From the NCBI GenBank assembly GCA_035375865.1, contig DAOSQO010000113.1:1-8820 (forward strand): a DNA stretch of 8,820 nt. The letters run 5' to 3'. Source of the DNA: BRH-c25 sp029553855. GTDB lineage: Bacteria > Bacillota > Clostridia > Lutisporales > Lutisporaceae. A model generated the notes under the pieces. That model did no database searches and had not been told where the DNA came from. It saw nothing but the letters and a program-made list of their open reading frames with translations. A program made the position numbers and the translations under genes. Below are positions 6,659 through 8,820 of the stretch, one piece after another (position 1 is the stretch's first letter; every line of letters begins with the position of its first letter).

Positions 6659-7924
6659 ATGATTAATAAACTCCATGTTTTTATCATTAAAGGTAAACAT
6701 ATCATTCTGGCATTTGCCTGCTGTTTTATCTCTCTAATGATTATCTGCTTCTTTATAAACTATTATTCAAAAGATAATTCAGTGTCTGCACTACAGCAAA
6801 ATTCTAAGTATGTGATTCTTGCGGTCAACGATACGGGAATGCACTGTTATCAACCCGACTATTCAAAATTTCTCATCCTGCCTCCCGGGAACAACCTGAA
6901 ATCACAGGTATTCCTGAATGAAGGGAAGGAGGCGAAGCTAATCAATTCCGGTATAGAAATCTCCTATCAGATTGTGAATAATACGACTTCAGCCAATAAA
7001 ATAAACTTTTGGGAATACAGCAAGGATTACGGGTATAATATTGCACCGGATGTCGGCATTACCGGAAACAGTTTATCAGGTAAAATGAAGCTTTCAAAGG
7101 ATGGAATGTTTTACGAGGCTGCTGCGATACCTGTAACCCCTTTCAATGATGGAAGCACAGAATTGAATCCTTATCAGCTTGCCGCAATCCGGGTGACGGA
7201 CAGTAAAACGGGAAAGGAACTGGTCAGACTAGACAATATAGTAGTACCTGTCTCAAATGAAATGAATTGCAGTAAATGCCATGGTGCTTCAGGTACTGAT
7301 ATAAATATTCTAAAAGCTCATGATGAATTGTCAAAAACACAGTTAGTTGATGAATTATCAAAGGGTAAACGGCATAAATGCGCAGATTGCCATCAAGACA
7401 ATATTCTTGATTCTGCAGGAAAACCTGGGATACCTCCTCTGTCACAGGCCATACATGGGTTTCACGCGAATAAGATGGTCCAGAGCGATATAAAACCCGA
7501 GTGTTACACCTGTCACCCGGGGCCTGTTTCTAAATGTTACCGGGGGGTGATGTTTGCAGAAGGAGTATCCTGTGTGAATTCAAAATGCCACGGCGATATG
7601 GAGAAAATAGCCGCTACTCAAGCCGAGGGCCGTCAGGCATGGCTGCAGGAGCCTGACTGCAGCAGCTGCCATGGTGAGAAATACGGAGTAAATGCAGGCC
7701 GACTCTACCGAAATTCATACTTAGTTAATAATACTAATGCTGAAATGAATGGATTTATTCTTTGTGAATCCTGCCATAACGGCCCTCATGCTGAATGGAA
7801 ATCAGCCAATCTGAAAGACAATCTCCTGCCTATTAAGTTATTGGGATATCCGAATTTTATAGATAAGTGCACGGTTTGTCATGAAGGAACAGGGAAAATA
7901 CATCAGACAGTACCTAAAAAATAA
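6659..7924 (+). CDS. membrane-anchored multihaem c-type cytochrome (seven haem motifs)
   Basis: This 421-residue protein is predicted to transfer electrons on the outer face of the cytoplasmic membrane. A single N-terminal hydrophobic helix (about 14-36) acts as signal anchor. A cysteine-poor domain (about 50-200) begins VILAVNDTGMHCYQPDYS, which resembles the N-terminal domain of multihaem cytochromes from Geobacter-type metal reducers as I recall them. The C-terminal half has six CxxCH motifs, at C204-H208, C241-H245, C282-H286, C334-H338, C369-H373 and C404-H408. A variant, C305-VNSK-C310-H311 (CX4CH), lies between the third and fourth. Additional histidines (H221, H266, H269, H377, H415) could be distal ligands. 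Downstream lies a haem lyase gene, supporting covalent haem attachment. It lacks CxxCK, so it is not NrfA-like nitrite reductase. The ATG at 6659 follows GGAGGTG at 6646-6652. Its redox partner and function are unknown. Confidence 0.88.
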   Translation: MINKLHVFIIKGKHIILAFACCFISLMIICFFINYYSKDNSVSALQQNSKYVILAVNDTGMHCYQPDYSKFLILPPGNNLKSQVFLNEGKEAKLINSGIEISYQIVNNTTSANKINFWEYSKDYGYNIAPDVGITGNSLSGKMKLSKDGMFYEAAAIPVTPFNDGSTELNPYQLAAIRVTDSKTGKELVRLDNIVVPVSNEMNCSKCHGASGTDINILKAHDELSKTQLVDELSKGKRHKCADCHQDNILDSAGKPGIPPLSQAIHGFHANKMVQSDIKPECYTCHPGPVSKCYRGVMFAEGVSCVNSKCHGDMEKIAATQAEGRQAWLQEPDCSSCHGEKYGVNAGRLYRNSYLVNNTNAEMNGFILCESCHNGPHAEWKSANLKDNLLPIKLLGYPNFIDKCTVCHEGTGKIHQTVPKK

Positions 7925-7934
7925 TATTTTTATG

Positions 7935-7940
7935 AGGAGA
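7935..7940 (+). promoter_or_regulatory. ribosome binding site for the GTG-started ccmF
   Basis: AGGAGA lies ten bases before GTG 7951. A stop at 7933-7935 closes that frame just upstream, so GTG 7951 is the first usable start. The ATG at 7932 is in another frame. Confidence 0.6.
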
Positions 7941-7950
7941 AATAGCTGGC

Positions 7951-8820
<870 letters not shown>

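Noticed and set aside
6698..6724. Possible lipobox (AFAC) in the cytochrome N-terminus
   Set aside because: The hydrophobic stretch continues for about 14 residues past the cysteine, and there is no leucine at -3. A transmembrane signal anchor fits better.

Overview
The window looks like a stretch of chromosome from a low-GC, anaerobic bacterium, most likely a Firmicute of the Clostridia / Peptococcaceae type. This rests on A+T-rich spacers, strong GGAGG-type ribosome binding sites, TTG and GTG starts, and an anaerobe-like gene set. It is an inference; the species cannot be named from the sequence. All recognisable genes lie on the + strand, in two unrelated blocks separated by a strong rho-independent terminator at about 6451-6507.

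Block 1 (1-6507) is a molybdenum-hydroxylase and importer locus. It begins with the last codons of a gene that is probably the molybdopterin subunit of xanthine dehydrogenase (xdhA). The FAD subunit xdhB and the 2Fe-2S subunit xdhC follow, the latter translationally coupled through a TTG start. A sigma-A-like promoter then precedes a complete BMP/Med-family ABC importer: a substrate-binding lipoprotein, a double-NBD ATPase and two overlapping permeases. Families of this kind import purine nucleosides or nucleobases. Next to xdhBC, the simplest reading is uptake of a purine followed by its oxidation in the cytoplasm. The exact substrate is not shown by the sequence.

Block 2 (about 6600-8820) starts with its own putative promoter. 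It encodes a membrane-anchored c-type cytochrome with seven haem-attachment motifs (six CxxCH and one CX4CH). This is followed by the 5' part of a CcmF/NrfE-type haem lyase gene, which begins at GTG 7951 and runs off the window. The pair suggests a cytochrome made together with part of its haem-attachment machinery, for electron transfer outside the membrane.

Non-coding features include inverted repeats around the binding-protein gene that could tune expression, and a terminator that could act in both directions. I found no CRISPR array, tRNA, rRNA, insertion sequence, toxin-antitoxin or defence genes, and no convincing reverse-strand gene. The least ordinary element is the multihaem cytochrome and its maturation partner. 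Nothing here clearly amounts to an undescribed system.
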